A DNA stretch of 64,000 bases from Strigamia acuminata (taxonomy: Eukaryota > Arthropoda > Chilopoda > Geophilomorpha > Linotaeniidae): positions 9,202,427 to 9,266,426 of the forward strand of contig OX442315.1 in NCBI GenBank assembly GCA_949358305.1, in the 5' to 3' direction. The notes beneath the pieces are model-generated. The model made no database searches. It had not been told where the DNA came from and saw only the letters and a list, made by a program, of their open reading frames with translations. Shown here one piece after another: positions 62,746 through 64,000 of this stretch. A program made the translations under genes and the position numbers. Each line of letters begins with the position of its first letter. Position 1 is the first letter of the stretch.

Positions 62746-64000
62746 CTGTGTTAGTTCTTTGGTGTATCCTATGTAAGCTCCGTACCATCTACCTTCATAC
62801 TTGGCAGTGGAAATAAAGGAGGTAAATCAATTAATTTTTTTATTGATTTTAGGCATTTGTGCATTTCTATTTATTTACTTTGGAATTGTCAGTTGCAGCT
62901 AGCATGGCTTCTATTATATTGCAATGACCTTCAGTGTCTCTTACTTCCGGTGTATAATTAGCAAACGGTGTTAAGTCAACTGTACAAGCAAAAATTGACA
63001 CAATGGCACATTAATATTTCAGCAGTTGTTCATCAGATGCTGAATTGTTTATATGACGTATGCTATTGTTGTATCGTACTTCAAGAACTTTTTAAGGACT
63101 TTTTAAAAAAATGAACGTGAATTTTCAGTTCAAGTTCATGGACTTCATCTTAGTTCACTTTTGTAGAATTGGCAGTGAACGTGAGAGTGAACGCCGTTCA
63201 CAATTTACTGAACGCGCAATATAACACTCCCAATTTCAACACACGTCCATGAGTGTTTTCAAAATGGCAACGCCCATTCAATCAATCAATAAATAACGTT
63301 TTTTAAAAAAGAAGTGTGTTTTTTCAGATCTCTTTTGTAACTACAATGGAACAACGACGTAAAGGCGCACAAATATTTCAGCAATTGCTCTTCAGGTGCT
63401 AAAATATTTATATGACGTATGCTATTGTTGAATTGTACTTCAAAGAATTAAGAAATATTTGTGGTGACCTCCAAGTGTTTTATTTATTTTGTTGAATAAA
63501 ATTATCAACACTTAAGAAATATTGAATTTTTTAATTCACTTATTTGGTTTGATAAACCAAAACAAAATAACAATACACAATTTCTCTAGTGGTGATGAAT
63601 TTATTTTACAACTAAAATAAAAAACATTTTAGAATCACTACAAATTAAGTTTTATGCTGTTTTTAATTCATCATACTAGTACATATATGTTTATTTAGTT
63701 TATTGCTTGCTTGGCTGTCTCCATCCCTGACCCCTTTACATAAAAGGCAGAGATTAACGGAGAGAGGCAGAACTTACACACCAATCTACCAAACGCAACA
63801 GCGAAACACCTCACTGTCAGGCCTAATACGAAACAGTTAGAAGTGATTGAGGAATCTCTGTCCAGGTATATCCAGTAACTCTCGCCGAAAGTACAAGTAG
63901 GCAATTCTCACAAAAGTGCATTAATAGCCCTTGTAAAGTATTCTTTAGACAGCCTATAAAGCTATATCAGTGCTGTTGAATAGATATTTTGCTGTGAACA
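62746..64000. other. Non-coding end region with a direct repeat and a GTTCA-rich stretch
   Basis: 63001-63085 and 63363-63446 are diverged direct repeats (TTTATATGACGTATGCTATTG-type core). Between them, 63108-63216 is rich in GTGAACG/GTTCAC motifs on both strands. No coding or RNA gene seen to the window end. Confidence 0.45.

Overview
The window reads as intergenic and genic DNA from a metazoan genome, most likely an arthropod. This is an inference from three things: a BEL/Pao element (an animal-specific superfamily) beside Ty3/Gypsy, Copia, tyrosine-recombinase and Tc1-type elements; mitochondrial methylmalonyl-CoA mutase and TRAPPC4 exons separated by introns of about 57-65 bp; and a family of cysteine-containing leucine-rich-repeat (LRR) genes. 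Nothing bacterial is present. Almost no ordinary single-copy gene is complete; the window is a much-duplicated host gene array filled with nested transposons.

Layout. 1-2011: 5' part of a minus-strand BEL/Pao element (gag, LTR, tRNA-Phe primer site). 2140-18308: one minus-strand LRR gene cut into three pieces by two insertions, namely a 12.8-kb Ty3/Gypsy element (2188-14992, TSD CAAC) and a 2.0-kb transposon with perfect 32-bp terminal inverted repeats (15439-17450, 7-bp TSD) that carries the 3' exons of a methylmalonyl-CoA mutase gene. 18400-23700: further copies of a two-part host module (LRR gene plus a gene with a lysine-rich tail), including the only intact LRR ORF (19839-21158), a Tc1 transposase relic and foldback elements. 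23773-29136: a 5.4-kb Gypsy element with LTRs that read as identical and an intact 1537-aa gag-pol ORF. 29500-31000: inverted, decayed module copies. 31322-36108: a tyrosine-recombinase (DIRS-like) element with inverted termini and a 28-bp minisatellite. 36160-38345: a TIR element, a TRAPPC4 gene fragment and an LRR remnant. 38400-44550: more module copies, including two copies of the lysine-tail gene. 44752-62740: an 18-kb nest. Gypsy element D holds a GGATC-rich element, a truncated Copia element and a 10.3-kb Gypsy element whose polymerase carries four AT-hook motifs. 62746-64000: non-coding repeats.

The most notable items are: (i) a Pack-type DNA transposon that captured exons and introns of a host metabolic gene; (ii) a spliced accessory gene of about 790 residues, without recognisable env features, downstream of pol in the 12.8-kb Gypsy element, which also shows a textbook A AAA AAC frameshift site; (iii) AT-hook motifs in two different Gypsy elements; and (iv) non-coding elements built from short motifs (GGGTAC, GGATC, GTTCA). 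All similarity statements are from reading the sequence, without database searches.
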